Source of the DNA: Spizellomyces punctatus DAOM BR117
Lineage: Eukaryota; Chytridiomycota; Chytridiomycetes; Spizellomycetales; Spizellomycetaceae
Direction of reading: 5' to 3'
Length of the DNA: 64,000 nucleotides
NCBI RefSeq assembly: GCF_000182565.1
Contig: NW_015971543.1
Location: 531,397 to 595,396, forward strand
Positions within the stretch are counted from its first letter, which is position 1. The number at the start of each line of letters is the position of its first letter. Shown here piece after piece: positions 25,198 through 36,534 of this stretch. The position numbers were made by a program, and so were the translations under genes. The notes under the pieces were generated by a model. That model did not search any database. It saw only the letters and a list, made by a program, of their open reading frames with translations, and had not been told where the DNA came from.

Positions 25198-28100
25198 ATG
25201 GGCGGAGCACTCAATGACTTCGTCTCGAGTGAAAGAATCTATAAAGTTGCTGCAGCTGATCAGTTCAGCATCGAAATCTCTCCAGAAATGCCGATAAATA
25301 CGTTGGGGCCTCCAAGAGTTCAAACTGACCTTTTGCACTTGGGTTTCCGGCCCGATGAGCAAGATACACCCTATACACTATTACTGAATGACTCTCCATC
25401 GTTATATTTCGCTGCTATGGCGGAGAAATCTTCCAGCAACAGATATCAAGAACAGCATACTGTAGATAAGAACGATCCATTGGCGGCTAGCGATTCCTTT
25501 ATAGATTTTGCAAATATGTCGGACGCGGGAGTATCAGCAATATGGGAGCAGTCGTTTGAAGATGGGCAGAGATTGTTTGAAGAGTCATTATTGCCTGATG
25601 AGCAAGGTTACGACGAAGGGGTTAGTGTGGATGACAGCCTGCAGCCGTCTCTGTCCGTGGCGGACGTGCCAAATCTAGACGAGAGTCCAAGAGTGCCGAA
25701 AATTCGCATGGAAGGTATATACAAGCAGCATTGTTTACTATAATCAGTAAGCTCACGATAAGGTCATAAGAGCGGGTATCAACAGATCGCAGTAACGGGA
25801 AGACCCTGCAGTGCACAAAAGCTAGATTACTTTCAAATGAAAACCAAACGTCGAGCTCGTCAACATGTGCTAGTCAATCCACTCCTAAAGACAGTCCGAC
25901 GGTAACTGCTGAACAAAGAACAGCCCAAATCATCGAATCTCCGTCATCTGAAAACACCAGCAATCCTCCATTGTTGACATTCGCATCTGCTCTGGCATCT
26001 GTGCGCTCAACAACTTCCGCAACCTCGGACGCTGCACATCCTGTCACTCCGCAATCAAGAGGAAGTATGCCATCGAACCAGCCTGATGAATCTTCTTCTC
26101 CTTCGATAGCTACCAATCATTTCACGGCAATTAAAACCAGGAATGCCATGGATCAAATGGACAAGGCAGCTTTGATCGATAAGCAAGACAGGCCGTTGGA
26201 TTTTATGGGTGGGCCGTCGTCAAGCACAAATAACATACATGGCGAAGACGCACACGACAATGACGATTGTGTTACTGTTGATACGAGAATCAGAGCACAC
26301 AGTGCATACTCACTCGCTCGTCGAGCAAAGGAAATTACTTTGAAGCGTGCCCGTGTCAATATTGTGCACCAAGACGTATCGTCTGCAAACGCCGCTATGG
26401 AGGAACCAACATTCAAGCGACCCAGAGAGAAAGATGCGCTAGCGTCTATAAAGGCAGAGCACCAGTACGGGACAGGTGAAGTCTCCGAAACTCCATCAAG
26501 GATCACTCCCTCGTCACATACGATATTCCGACCTTACAGTGTATCCGAATCATCCTTTGGTGCAGATCGTACTGGAGATGGCCAATTTCCAGCTGGATTG
26601 GCCGGCCGCTTTCGAAATATCTCGCCGTCTCCATCTGAACTCACAGATAGCAGCGATATGTCGAGATTTTCGTCGAATTTTCGACCATGGCAAAAGGTCC
26701 CATCGTTTTCCCAAGCGAATCCAAAGAGCAGGCCCTTTCTGTCACATGGTGGAGATGACACTGCTTCCGAAATCTCATCTGTGGCCTCCTCGCGGCGTAA
26801 CCGAAACAATAAAACTCCTCATAATAAATCCTCAGAGAATCTCAAGAACGTGCCGCAAACAGTGAAACTAGAGAGACGAGTGCATTTCGACCATGATTCC
26901 GATGAGCACGGTAGTCTGATGTTGGATGACAAGGTAAGAAGTATTGTGGGTAGATGTATCCAATAATTTGATGTAATGTAGTATTTGTTTAGGTTGTAAT
27001 GGCCGTGACCTACAAGAATGGCAAGATCGGTGCTGCTTATTATAGTGTAATGGATTCCAAACTTTATCTAATGGAGGACATGGAGGAGGATATTTCCTTT
27101 GAGATTACGAGGCTATGTAGGTCCCCTCGGGTAAAACTGGTGTGTCATCGAGAGTGTTTGATATTCCTTCTCCACCTCAGTACGATATCAGGTGCAACCA
27201 TCGGTTATCGTCACTAACGCACGGGCCGATGACGCTTTTCTGGAAGTGCTAACTGCACAAGGTATGAACAACCTTGTTTAGTGACTCTGTTGTGATATTG
27301 ATCGCAAGAATGTGTTTGCAAAACCAAAAAGATGGCGCTTTGCCACCGTGCGAGCTAGAAATACGGCCGTCTACGGACTTTGTTTATCAAACGGCAAAAA
27401 ACAAACTTTGTTCCATCCAGATTCCAGCAGCGGGGCAGCATCTCGATGATCGTACGTCGACTCCGCGTAGCGAGGATCACGAGAGTTTCACCAGAAAAAG
27501 AGTTGAAATGTTCCTTTTCCTCGAAAGTATTGTCTCGCTGGACAGCGTCGAAATGGTGTGTTGTGGGTCAAAACGATGAATGTGATCTGTTTCCTGATGT
27601 AGATGGATGGGTAGGTCGGATGCGCTGGCGCATTGCTCAATTACATCACCAAGGCAAGGTTGACGGGCTCCCTAGAGGCGGATGCGGAAATTGAACTCCT
27701 GAGCGTCGAGCAGTTCAGCCTGTAAGACTGTTAGGGTTTCATTTTTGTCGCATATCAAGTTGATATTGGCTCATGACCGACGGTAGCAATCAATATATGC
27801 ATGTAAATGCGGATACCCTTTGGTAAGACGTCGGCTTTGAGGTTACTTGGAATCCCAAACTGATCCCTTTCAAGCTCGTTGCAAATATTTCAAAACGAAG
27901 CACATCCCAGTATGCACTGCAAAAAGGGCAAAGAAGGGTTTTCTTTATTTGGTACGTGGGAAGGCATATCTCGATAAACAGCTCTGTATCTGATTGAATA
28001 CCCAAACGAACATAGGGATTATGGATACTACAAAGACGCCCATGGGTCGAGCTCTTTTAAGACAGTGGTTCCTCCGTCCGTCTATGAGCCTTGATGTAAT

Positions 28101-30795
28101 CAGAGAACGGCACACAGCAGTAGGATACTTCCTTCGGCCTGATATTCAATTCGCAATGAATCAATTGCGGGGTAGCTTGAAACATGTGAAAAACATACCT
28201 GTAAGGAAAGCTTCGTATCGGCTCACTTAGAGGAGCATCAGACTAATTATGAATTGGTCTTTAGAAAATTCTTACGAAAATGCGGACACATGCGTCGATC
28301 GTGGAGTGGCAGGCCATCTTGAAGGTACTTTGTCGCTGCTGCTAATAAACATCATCTTTATATCTCATTTGCAGTTCTCTTACTACGCCTTGAAAATCCG
28401 ATCTGATCTCCGAGAACTGGGTGCGCATGTGAAGATCCCGATTGTTCGCAAGGTGCTGGCTATACCACGCATTGTCCGCTGTTTAGGCCATGCTCATTTT
28501 TCTTTCAATAGATTAATGAAGTCTTTGTGGTTCAGGAATTGAAAGAAGTCGGGTCATTTGTAAACAAAGCCGTACGTGGACTCTCCAGCACGCTGTGCGT
28601 TATTCTGCATAGTGACATCTAAGATGCTAGGTGGATTTTGATGCATCTGTAAATGAAGGTCGAGTCGTCGTGAAACCCCATGTCGATGATGAACTTGATG
28701 AATTGAAACGAACTTATCATGGATTGGATGATCTTTTGGTATGAGAATGTACGCCTCCTATATGAGTAGCAGGTGCGAATTGATACTGCTATGGGGATAG
28801 TCTCAAGTGGCCCACGAGATCAGCGATACCATCCCAAAAGAATTTTCCACGTCATTGAATGTGATATACTTCCCTCAGGTATACGAGTTAATATCATCAT
28901 ATTAAGTTGCTACACTGCGTTGACGTTCAACACCAGTTAGGGTACCTCATCACGATTCCACTGAAAGAAGGCATGACGGAGAGGGAGGATTTCGTTATTG
29001 AAGGGTTGTCGTTTCAGGTACCTGCTTAAAAGTCAGTTATCATGGGTCCGAAGAACTTAATGGCATTTCCACGTAGTTTTGCACGGCAAACGCAGTGTAC
29101 TATAAGAGGTAAGGGTGTATGTTTTGCGTACTCAAAGGAGGTGCTCTCATTTCTCGCCGTGTTAGTGATCGGATGTTTGGTGAGCAATGGAGTTTCATAA
29201 ACGAGTCTTAAACCAAGCCAACAAAGATCGTTTGTAGAACTTGACGAGAGTATCGGTGACATTCATTCCATGATTGTCGGTACGTTGTACTCTAGTCAAG
29301 AATGTTTGGGTTACGACTGACGTTATGTAGATCGAGAGATTGAAATCATTCAGAGGCTACAGGAAACGGTGCTTGGGTATCGTGCGACACTCATTCAAGT
29401 CGCGAATGTGTGCGCAGAGTTGGACTGGTAGGCGTTCGCGCGTTTCTGGGCGGGGTCGTCAGGTATTGATCTGCACATTTTCCTGTCATTTGCAGTATCT
29501 TGTCGTTCGCTGATGCAGCCAAGAGATACAATTGTACACGACCAGAGATGACTGAGGATAATATCTTTCATGTTGTTAAAGGCAGGTAGGTAAGCTTATT
29601 GGTTTGCATTTCTCTGGACAATAGTGATTGACTTGCCATACAGGCATCCTCTTCAAGAACTTTGTGTGGATGTGTTTGTCGCCAATGACACATCAATGGG
29701 GGAAGCAGACGATCTACCACGAATGATTTTGCTCACCGGTGCGAATTTCTCTGGAAAGTCCGTTTACTTGAAGCAGGTGTGAATGTCATGTCGATATGAA
29801 CCTCCCCGAGTAGCTGCGGATGGACTAATTGCATAACAAGATTGCCCTCATCACGTACATGGCACACATTGGGAGCTTTGTTCCTGCTGAGCGTGCCGTG
29901 ATTAGGTTGACAGACAAGATTTTGACGAGGATACAAACTCGGGAATCTGTCTCTAAGATGCAGAGCACGTTTATGATTGATCTCCAGCAAGTGAGTGTTG
30001 CGTTGCGGAGTTCGACTAGAAGATCTTTGGTGCTTTTGGATGAGTTTGGAAAGGGGACGGATACTGCTGGTATGTTTTTTGATATTCTTGTCGGGTGCGA
30101 TATTTTGTGTCTCGCCGACCTTTATTGCGTAGATGGAATCGGCTTGCTCTGCGGCGTTTTAGACAATTTTGCGAAACGGGACGCGGATTGTCCACACGTT
30201 GTAGCGGCTACTCACTTTCACGGTACGTTTCCAAACCTCTCGCCGTCCCATCAAGCATTTCGTGATTAAACCTTCATAGCAGAAATCTTTACATACAACC
30301 TTCTCACGATCCCGGAACCCTTTTTGTTGGAATGCACCATGGAGATAATGGAGACACGCGGATCAGAGGGGCTCACGTTTTTGTATCAGTACGTTTAAAA
30401 GGGTTGTCGTTTTGTGAGAATGCCATTGTGATCCATATGCGTTGTAGCGTCAAGCCAGGGAGATCCCAGTCGTCATGGGGAGTTCACTGTGCGGCTTTGG
30501 CTGGCATTCCACCGCACATTTTAGAAAGAGGTACATGTTCGTGCTTGTCGTTTTCTTGGTCTCGTATTTTCATGCATATGGCCGCGATTTTCATTATGAT
30601 TTTTTAGGCCAAGAAGCTTCTGATGCTCTGGCCAGAGGGGACCCTATTCGACCGATGGAAACCGATGCTGATAAAGCTCAGTATGCGGCGAGTGTAGAGG
30701 TTGCGCGTGTGTTCAGCGAATTGGATCCGTTGAAGGGGGATCTGGATGAGCTTTGGAAAGTTGTCGATGAGGCGTTGGCGTATTTTGCGATATAA
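25198..30795 (+). CDS. MSH5: MutS homolog MSH5 with long N-terminal extension
   Basis: Twenty-six exons were joined with phase agreement throughout: 25198-25714, 25786-26933, 26993-27116, 27181-27261, 27332-27555, 27615-27721, 27787-27822, 27875-27951, 28016-28200, 28265-28324, 28375-28452, 28512-28571, 28631-28738, 28801-28878, 28937-29017, 29077-29108, 29166-29179, 29238-29279, 29331-29427, 29496-29585, 29644-29776, 29841-30069, 30133-30222, 30283-30388, 30448-30530, 30608-30795; total 1355 residues. The last 800 match MSH5: MAVTYKNGKIGAAYYS, VGCAGALL, MGRALLRQWFLRP, Walker A GANFSGKS, LLDEFGKGTDTADG with Walker B, and ATHFHEIF. MSH4-MSH5 stabilises meiotic joint molecules and promotes crossovers, so a meiotic programme is implied. 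The first 555 residues are Ser-rich and disordered; MSH5 is usually about 800-900 residues. An ATG at 26999 in good context is an alternative start. Several introns end in AAG. Confidence 0.9.
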
Positions 30796-31459
30796 AGTGC
30801 TGACGACCTATTGATTAGACCTTTTATGTATTATCGGTGTAAGAGGACCTAATATTCGTTTGTTTATCGTGTATTGAAGGATGGGAGTTCAATCTGAGAT
30901 GTATGTATCCTAGTTTCACTGTTCGGTGATGCTTGAGATGTTGGGAGGTTAATTGATCCAGTTAAGCCAAAACGTAAATAAGAATCGATGGATATCCTTG
31001 CTGCCTTGTCATGCATGTACATTCCAATACACTGCAGAATTCCTTTCCAGGTTAGGGTTTACCCAAACCTACACATCTTTGTTTCGGTTTAGATGCAGAA
31101 AGTTTCCGTAGGAAACTCTTGAACGTGTCGACATACATCTCGGTGTTATCGCTTTAAATAAATAAAGCCATCAACATTGAATATTAAATACTACCCAAGA
31201 TGCATACCACGTTCAAGAGTACTGCACTCCCTATACGCTTGTCGCTACACGTAAACACAGTATGTCCCAAAGTAGACTATATAAAGTTTCGCTAAAAAAC
31301 CGATACTGTTGCGGGAACTCCCTCCTCTCCTCTCCCATCCGCATAGATATTCACATTTGTGCATCCAAACTCACTCTTGTAGCGTAATCGAATAATGCAA
31401 CGTTTTCGCTATATACAGTATACAACCTTACATCGAAACTATACGTCAAAATGATCGGA
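30796..31459. other. Intergenic between convergent genes
   Basis: About 660 bp of AT-rich sequence with no recognisable gene. Confidence 0.4.
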
Positions 31460-31968
31460 TCATCTTCGAGCTCTCCGCCGAAACACCCACACAACACTCC
31501 CGATAACAGCACACCATAACAAGACGCTTCCGACGATGATTCCTGCTACGGCGCCTGTGGTAAGTCGTGATTCTGTGGTAGATTCCATGGTTGCCGTTGG
31601 GGTTTGGGTTAGGCTGGATGTACGAGTTCCGGTTGGTGTGGATGAGGTTGTTCTGGTTGAGGTGAATATTGGTATGGATGTACCGCCTGTACATGTTGGT
31701 GTGCATGGTGGTTCGGTTGTAAAGTTGCTTAAGGGGATGGTACTTGTCCGATGTCTATGTGTCCACCAATTTTCTTCAATTGGTTGCATGGAGTACCGTT
31801 ATTTTCTTCATGTGAGAATGATGGTGGAAGGGGGAGAGGCTTGAAGTGTTGCGTCATGTTCTCACCAATGTGGTGTTGGCCACGACAGGTTAAAGTAGTT
31901 GTGGGTTGCGCTTGGCTGAAAGACAAAGGGAAAGAAAGGAACATGACACGGTTATTGGGTATTTTCAT
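31460..31968 (-). CDS. Small Ser/Thr-rich type I membrane protein
   Basis: A two-exon model is proposed: ATG at 31968, donor GTGAG after ...HHI, acceptor AAG before a Trp-Trp segment, then open to the stop at 31460. It starts with a probable signal peptide (MFLSFPLSFSQA/QPTTT), followed by a Thr/Ser/Pro-rich ectodomain likely to be O-glycosylated, one membrane helix (AVAGIIVGSVLLWCAVIGSVVWV) and a very short basic tail (FRRRARR). The design recalls fungal cell-surface sensors and mucin-like proteins, but no named domain was found. The membrane exon is solid; the junction with the first exon is a prediction with other possible acceptors. Confidence 0.5.
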
Positions 31969-32201
31969 CGCGTAAAAATGGTTGAATTAGTCTCGTTTGC
32001 CAGCCCCCCCGAGGAGTGGAGTAATATGAGTAGGTAGATACAATAAGAGCCATACATCCAGTATAAAAATGCAACATTTTATTTGTTAGATGATAAAACA
32101 GCCGATTGCATTGGTGTGAGATATCCCTAGGACCTTGCCTGTTCGGCAGTGTTCTTACTAGAAAACGAGATATGATTGACTCATAGGCTAGATTTTGTAT
32201 A

Positions 32202-32282
32202 GCACCTGTATCGGAGCGGTCAAGGTGCTGGACTGGAAAGTCCAGTTTCGAGAGCCGCGTGAATTCGAATCTCACAGGGTGC
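32202..32282 (+). tRNA. tRNA-Ser-like head of repeat unit
   Basis: 81 nt. The acceptor stem pairs (GCACCTG/AGGGTGC, one weak pair), and a strong helix CTGGAC/GTCCAG surrounds TGGAAA. The T loop TTCGAAT is intact, though the T stem starts GTGAA rather than GTGAG. Probably non-functional. Confidence 0.45.
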
Positions 32283-32649
32283 GTCTTCAATCATTTCCTG
32301 TTGCTTTTTTGCTGGGGGTTATTCTCAAGCGTTAAGAATCTCCTTTTCAATCTTGTTGCAAATCTCATTCTTGCATACGAGATATTGTCCCATCCCTGCC
32401 TGCACTCTTGGCGGCGTGTTTTTACGTAGGAGTCACTTGTATACTGGATGTCCGGCCGTGTTCCCACTGAAAAGAGATAATGTTACCATTGGTCACATTT
32501 AGTGTAGCACCTAAGGGATGAACAAGCCGATACTGGTTGTACGAGATATTGTTACATCATCCTGCCTACGCTCTTGGCACGTAGGTGCCCGTCCGGCCGT
32601 GTTCAGACTGAAAAGAGATATGGTTTTGCCATTGCTTATATTCGGTGTA

Positions 32650-32728
32650 GCACCTTTGTCGGAGCGCTTAAGGAATGGTCCAGAAGTCCAGTTTCGAAAG
32701 CTGTGTGAGTTCAGATCTCACAGGGTGT
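32650..32728 (+). tRNA. tRNA-Ser-like head, mutated
   Basis: 79 nt with a conserved 5' half but a broken T loop (TTCAGAT) and a final T in place of the pairing C. Decayed member of the array. Confidence 0.35.
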
Positions 32729-32928
32729 ATTGGCGGCTTCCTACAATCACGTTTTGCTTGTGGGTTATTGAAACCGTTAAGCATCACCTTTTCATGTTGC
32801 GAATCTCATTGTAGCATATGAGATATTGTCCCATCGTCCTGTCTACACTCTTCGTGGCGTGTGTTGCCCGTCCGACAGTGTTCATACTGAGAAAGATGTA
32901 TCTATTCGCTCGCGTTGACTTCCGAAAA

Positions 32929-32992
32929 GCACCTTTGTCGGAAGCGGCTAAGGAGTTGAACTACTGTAAAAATCCAGTTTCTCACAGGGTGC
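32929..32992 (+). repeat. Truncated tRNA-Ser-like head
   Basis: 64 nt; the variable arm and 5' half of the T arm are deleted, leaving GCACCTTTGTCGGAAGCGG and CTCACAGGGTGC. Confidence 0.6.
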
Positions 32993-33658
32993 GTGTCCTG
33001 TCTCGAATAGACTTTTTGCTTGTGGGTTATTCTCAAGCGTTGAGAACTTCCTTTTCAATATTCTTGCGAATCTCATTGTTGCATACGAGATCATCCTGCC
33101 CACACTTTTGGCTGTTTAATGTCTTGCTACCTAGTGTGAAAAGGAACACTTGCGCAAACAAGCCCAGTATTACCGGCAATGTTCATACTGAAAAAGACGT
33201 ATGCAGTTGCTCACCGCTGCACTTTCTGTAACACCTCAGTCGGAGCGGTCTAAGGAGCTGGCTGCGAAACAGATTATTGTCCATGACGATAAATTCTTTA
33301 GAGGTCCAATGCAGAGAGGGCCCACTCGACAAGACTCTAAAATGTATCAAACGCGCATGTCATCCAAGACGCCAAAAAACTGTTTACATCCAACTGCGCA
33401 AAAATTGGAATATCACAACCTATCCATTTCCGCACATCCTATTCAACATACGCAGCCAAAACCATGCTATACTTCTAGTTACTCAAATATGCTATACCTT
33501 CTCATTGCATCCCAATCTAAAACATAATTACAAAACTCTTGATGCATTCATATATACCCTACCCGTCCAAACCCATATGTCTTTCAGAAGACCGAACCAC
33601 CATTCAAGGCAAATTGATATGCCGGTACATAGAAAGGAAGAAAGATTGGAGTATTCAT

Positions 33659-33731
33659 ACCCCCGTAGTGTAATGGAGATCACGTTGGACTTCTAATCCA
33701 AAGATTGCGGGTTCGAGTCCCGCCGGGGGTG
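33659..33731 (+). tRNA. tRNA-Arg (anticodon UCU)
   Basis: 73 nt folding as a normal cloverleaf: acceptor ACCCCCG with CGGGGGT plus discriminator G, anticodon arm TTGGA-CTTCTAA-TCCAA with anticodon TCT, and T arm GCGGG-TTCGAGT-CCCGC. No intron. Unlike the neighbouring serine-like repeats it has all stems intact, so it looks like a functional gene. Confidence 0.9.
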
Positions 33732-34011
33732 TCTGCCAAGTATTTCCAAAAGTTTTTTTGGGGGGTATGCTTTGTATCAGAAAGTGCTCTCACATGCTCA
33801 AGGATAGGAATCTATATTCGCACACTATATAGCATGGGTCGAGTATGAATGTTAGCTCCATTGGGTTTTGGATGTTGGTCATTAGGGTGTCCCCCAGCCA
33901 GGGACATTCAAAAAGCACTTCGAACATCCTTTGCTGCCATTTTTCATTCATAATCAAAAACCAAGAAGAAATCAAAAAACTATATGCAAATTACAGTAAA
34001 TGCATCAGCCA

Positions 34012-36534
34012 TTACGACAAACCCTCAAACCCGTCAACAACCTCCAAAACCCTTTTTTTACAAACCGGTTTCGTCAAATAATCATTCATACCCACCTCAA
34101 ACGCCCGCGAAATTTGGTCTTGTCGTGCATTTCCACTTAACCCCACAATCGGAACCCTTTTGCAATCTTTTTGTTCACGTTCACGTTGACGAATTTCCAT
34201 TGTACATTCCAATCCTCCCATCCCAGGCATGACTATATCCATAAACACCAAATCGGCTTCCTTATAAACCTCTAATGCTTCAATTCCATTCGACGCAAGC
34301 AAGACCCGGTAAAAAGGCGCCAAGAACCTGTACATGATTTTCTGGTTAAGAATGTTATCTTCTACGACCAACACTGTTTGAATCGAACGAGGGGTATGCA
34401 GGAGGGGTTGTGGCGGTGGAGGTGGTGTGCATTCAGCAGGCGGGCCAGAGAATGTAAACGAAAAGCTACTACCAGCGTGTTTGGTAGACGAGACGGAAAT
34501 GGTTCCGCCCATCAGTTCCACCATGCCTTTGGAGAGGTACAGCCCAAGACCTGAGCCGCCGTAGGTGTCCGGGTGGGTACTAGTCGGTTGAGCAAACCGT
34601 TGAAACAACATGGCAAGTTCCGGTTCTGTTAGGCCGATGCCAGTGTCTTGGACTGTGACGCGGTAGGTGATGGAAGTGGGTGTACGGGAGATGAGGAAGA
34701 GGGAGAGGGTGATGCTGCCTCTTTGGGTGAATTTTATAGCGTTGGCCATGAGATTGATGACGATTTGCGAGAGACGGTGAGGGTCGCCGGTGATGGGGAG
34801 AGAGGAGATGGAGAGGTTAACACGGAGGTCGAGGCCTTGTCGAGTTGCTTGCGCTTCAAACATTTTTGCAACATCTGAAAGCGTTGTTTTTGGGTCAAAG
34901 GGAATAGCGCGGAGAACCAGTTTGCCGAGTTCTAGTTTGGATATATTAAGGACGTCGTCTGTGATGATTTTTTGGTGCGCGACGCATTTGGAGATGGCGT
35001 CGATCGAGTCTTGATCGAGGTCCAGCTGGTGTTGAAGAGTGCGCACATCGTCGAGGGCCAACGGGTTTTTGGCGAGCGTGGTGCGCCGCACTTGAAGGCC
35101 CATTTCAAGGAGCTCTACGTTGCCGCTGATGCCGTTGAGCGGGTTACGGAGTTCATGACATAAGCTGTCGATCCATTGATCTTGGTCCTTTTTGTAGCGT
35201 TCGGCTTCTTCGGCGCGATGGCGCTGGTGCTTTTCAGCGGCATTTCGTGCCTCTAGGCGATCCCTTTCGAGGACTTTGAGAGCGGAAATGTCGAGAATAG
35301 TATGAACGTAGCCGCGGAGGTTCCCGCTTTCGTCACGGTTGGCGGCCGTTTGACCTGCGACCCATACAATGGATCCATCCGCGTGGATAAAGCGATACTC
35401 GTGGTTCCCGGTATCAATGTCAGCGCAAGTGTCGCAGGGGGAAAAGGGCCATGTGGAGAGATCCTTCCGGTCCTCGGGATGAACAGCGTCGACCCATCCA
35501 TTAATGCGAATCTCTGTTCGCGTTCGTCCAACAATTTCGCAGAAGCGGTTATTGATAAAGTAATCGTCCTCATCTCCAAATGCCGTGCCATAAACACCTA
35601 CTGGGAGAATGGACAAGAGAGTCCGATATTGGTCCCGTTCGCGACAGAGGGCTTCTTGAGCATGGTCCGAGAGGAGCTTTAGGGAATTATGGAGGGCTGC
35701 TTCGGCGGCTTTGCGGCGTTCAATCTCATTCTCGAGAGCTTTGGCCTTTTGTTGGAGCTGGGCCACCATGAGGGCCTGGTCGTCGGGTTTATCATGAAGA
35801 TCTGCGTAGCCTTCCGAGGGTGTGACTTTTGAATGGGTATGGCACACCTTGTGAAAGACGTCGCGATGGGACTGGTCGCGGAAATTGTTAAGATTATAAC
35901 CGCAGAGCAGCGTAAACGAGACGAGGTTCTGCAAGCCGTTCCAGAGTTGCTCGAGTTCCACTGCCAATTGATAGTCGCCGCGGGAGGCGAGAATATCTAC
36001 AATCTCTCCATACACATAGACGCGACCATGAAATTGGCGAGACAGACGGCGGGCCAATGTCCCGACAAAGTCGTCGAACTTTGCTGCAGAGATTTGCTTT
36101 TGTTCGCGTTGTTCAAGGACGCCTAGGATTTCATGAGCGTCCAGCAGTGTCAATTGACCACGTCGCTTTCTAGCCTCCAAATCCAAGCCCCTCGCCTGCA
36201 ATCTGTGTTCAATGGCTTCCAGGTGCGATTTTGTGGCAATAATGACAGCGGCTTCACGGGCTATGAGAGCGGGCGCCACGAATCCGACAATGACATTGAA
36301 CAAAAATTCTTCAGTGTCGTAAAACTGGACAATGTGATCATGGTCTTTACAGGCCGAGAGCTTTTGGATGCCTATGGCATCCTCATAGGCCGGTAAACTT
36401 TCGTATTCTGATGATCCTACCGAAGAGGCATCGGAGACTGTGTCCTCGTTTGCCGTGATTGCTTCCGCTCTGACGGGTCGAGCAGTTACAGGGGGAAGGG
36501 CAAAGACAGGCAATGCGTTTTGGCTCTGTGTCAT
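34012..36534 (-). CDS. MEDS-PAS hybrid histidine kinase with receiver domain
   Basis: A single uninterrupted frame of 840 residues. The start at 36534 (GCCATGA) was preferred over an upstream in-frame ATG at 36663 because the extra 43 residues look like 5' UTR. Residues about 65-230 resemble a MEDS/DcmR sensory domain: HIVQFYDTEEFLFNVIVGF and RRGQLTLLDAHEIL. A PAS domain (295-425) follows, then HisKA with phospho-acceptor His460 in CHELRNPLNG, an ATPase domain (INLMANAIKFT, DTGIGL, YGGSGLGLYLSKGMVELMGG) and a receiver domain with phospho-acceptor Asp766 in LVFMDIVMPGM and the conserved Lys in YLTKP. The last stages of the pathway would run through a His-phosphotransfer protein. No membrane segment is seen, so a cytosolic sensor is expected. 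The signal is unknown. MEDS is best known from bacteria and archaea. Confidence 0.93.
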   Translation of the reverse strand: MTQSQNALPVFALPPVTARPVRAEAITANEDTVSDASSVGSSEYESLPAYEDAIGIQKLSACKDHDHIVQFYDTEEFLFNVIVGFVAPALIAREAAVIIATKSHLEAIEHRLQARGLDLEARKRRGQLTLLDAHEILGVLEQREQKQISAAKFDDFVGTLARRLSRQFHGRVYVYGEIVDILASRGDYQLAVELEQLWNGLQNLVSFTLLCGYNLNNFRDQSHRDVFHKVCHTHSKVTPSEGYADLHDKPDDQALMVAQLQQKAKALENEIERRKAAEAALHNSLKLLSDHAQEALCRERDQYRTLLSILPVGVYGTAFGDEDDYFINNRFCEIVGRTRTEIRINGWVDAVHPEDRKDLSTWPFSPCDTCADIDTGNHEYRFIHADGSIVWVAGQTAANRDESGNLRGYVHTILDISALKVLERDRLEARNAAEKHQRHRAEEAERYKKDQDQWIDSLCHELRNPLNGISGNVELLEMGLQVRRTTLAKNPLALDDVRTLQHQLDLDQDSIDAISKCVAHQKIITDDVLNISKLELGKLVLRAIPFDPKTTLSDVAKMFEAQATRQGLDLRVNLSISSLPITGDPHRLSQIVINLMANAIKFTQRGSITLSLFLISRTPTSITYRVTVQDTGIGLTEPELAMLFQRFAQPTSTHPDTYGGSGLGLYLSKGMVELMGGTISVSSTKHAGSSFSFTFSGPPAECTPPPPPQPLLHTPRSIQTVLVVEDNILNQKIMYRFLAPFYRVLLASNGIEALEVYKEADLVFMDIVMPGMGGLECTMEIRQREREQKDCKRVPIVGLSGNARQDQISRAFEVGMNDYLTKPVCKKRVLEVVDGFEGLS

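Larger units (their letters stand above)
31990..33290 (+). repeat. Tandem array of about 290-bp tRNA-Ser-derived units
   Basis: Four to five units in the same orientation. tRNA-like heads start near 32202, 32507 (truncated), 32650, 32929 and 33229 (degenerate). Between heads the same words recur in order: tgcttgtgggttatt, tctcaagcgtta, cttgttgcgaatctcattg, catacgagat, cctgcctacactcttggcg, gttcatactgaaaa. Units differ by substitutions and deletions of parts of the head. Such tRNA-headed repeats resemble SINEs, but here they stand in tandem. Confidence 0.8.
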
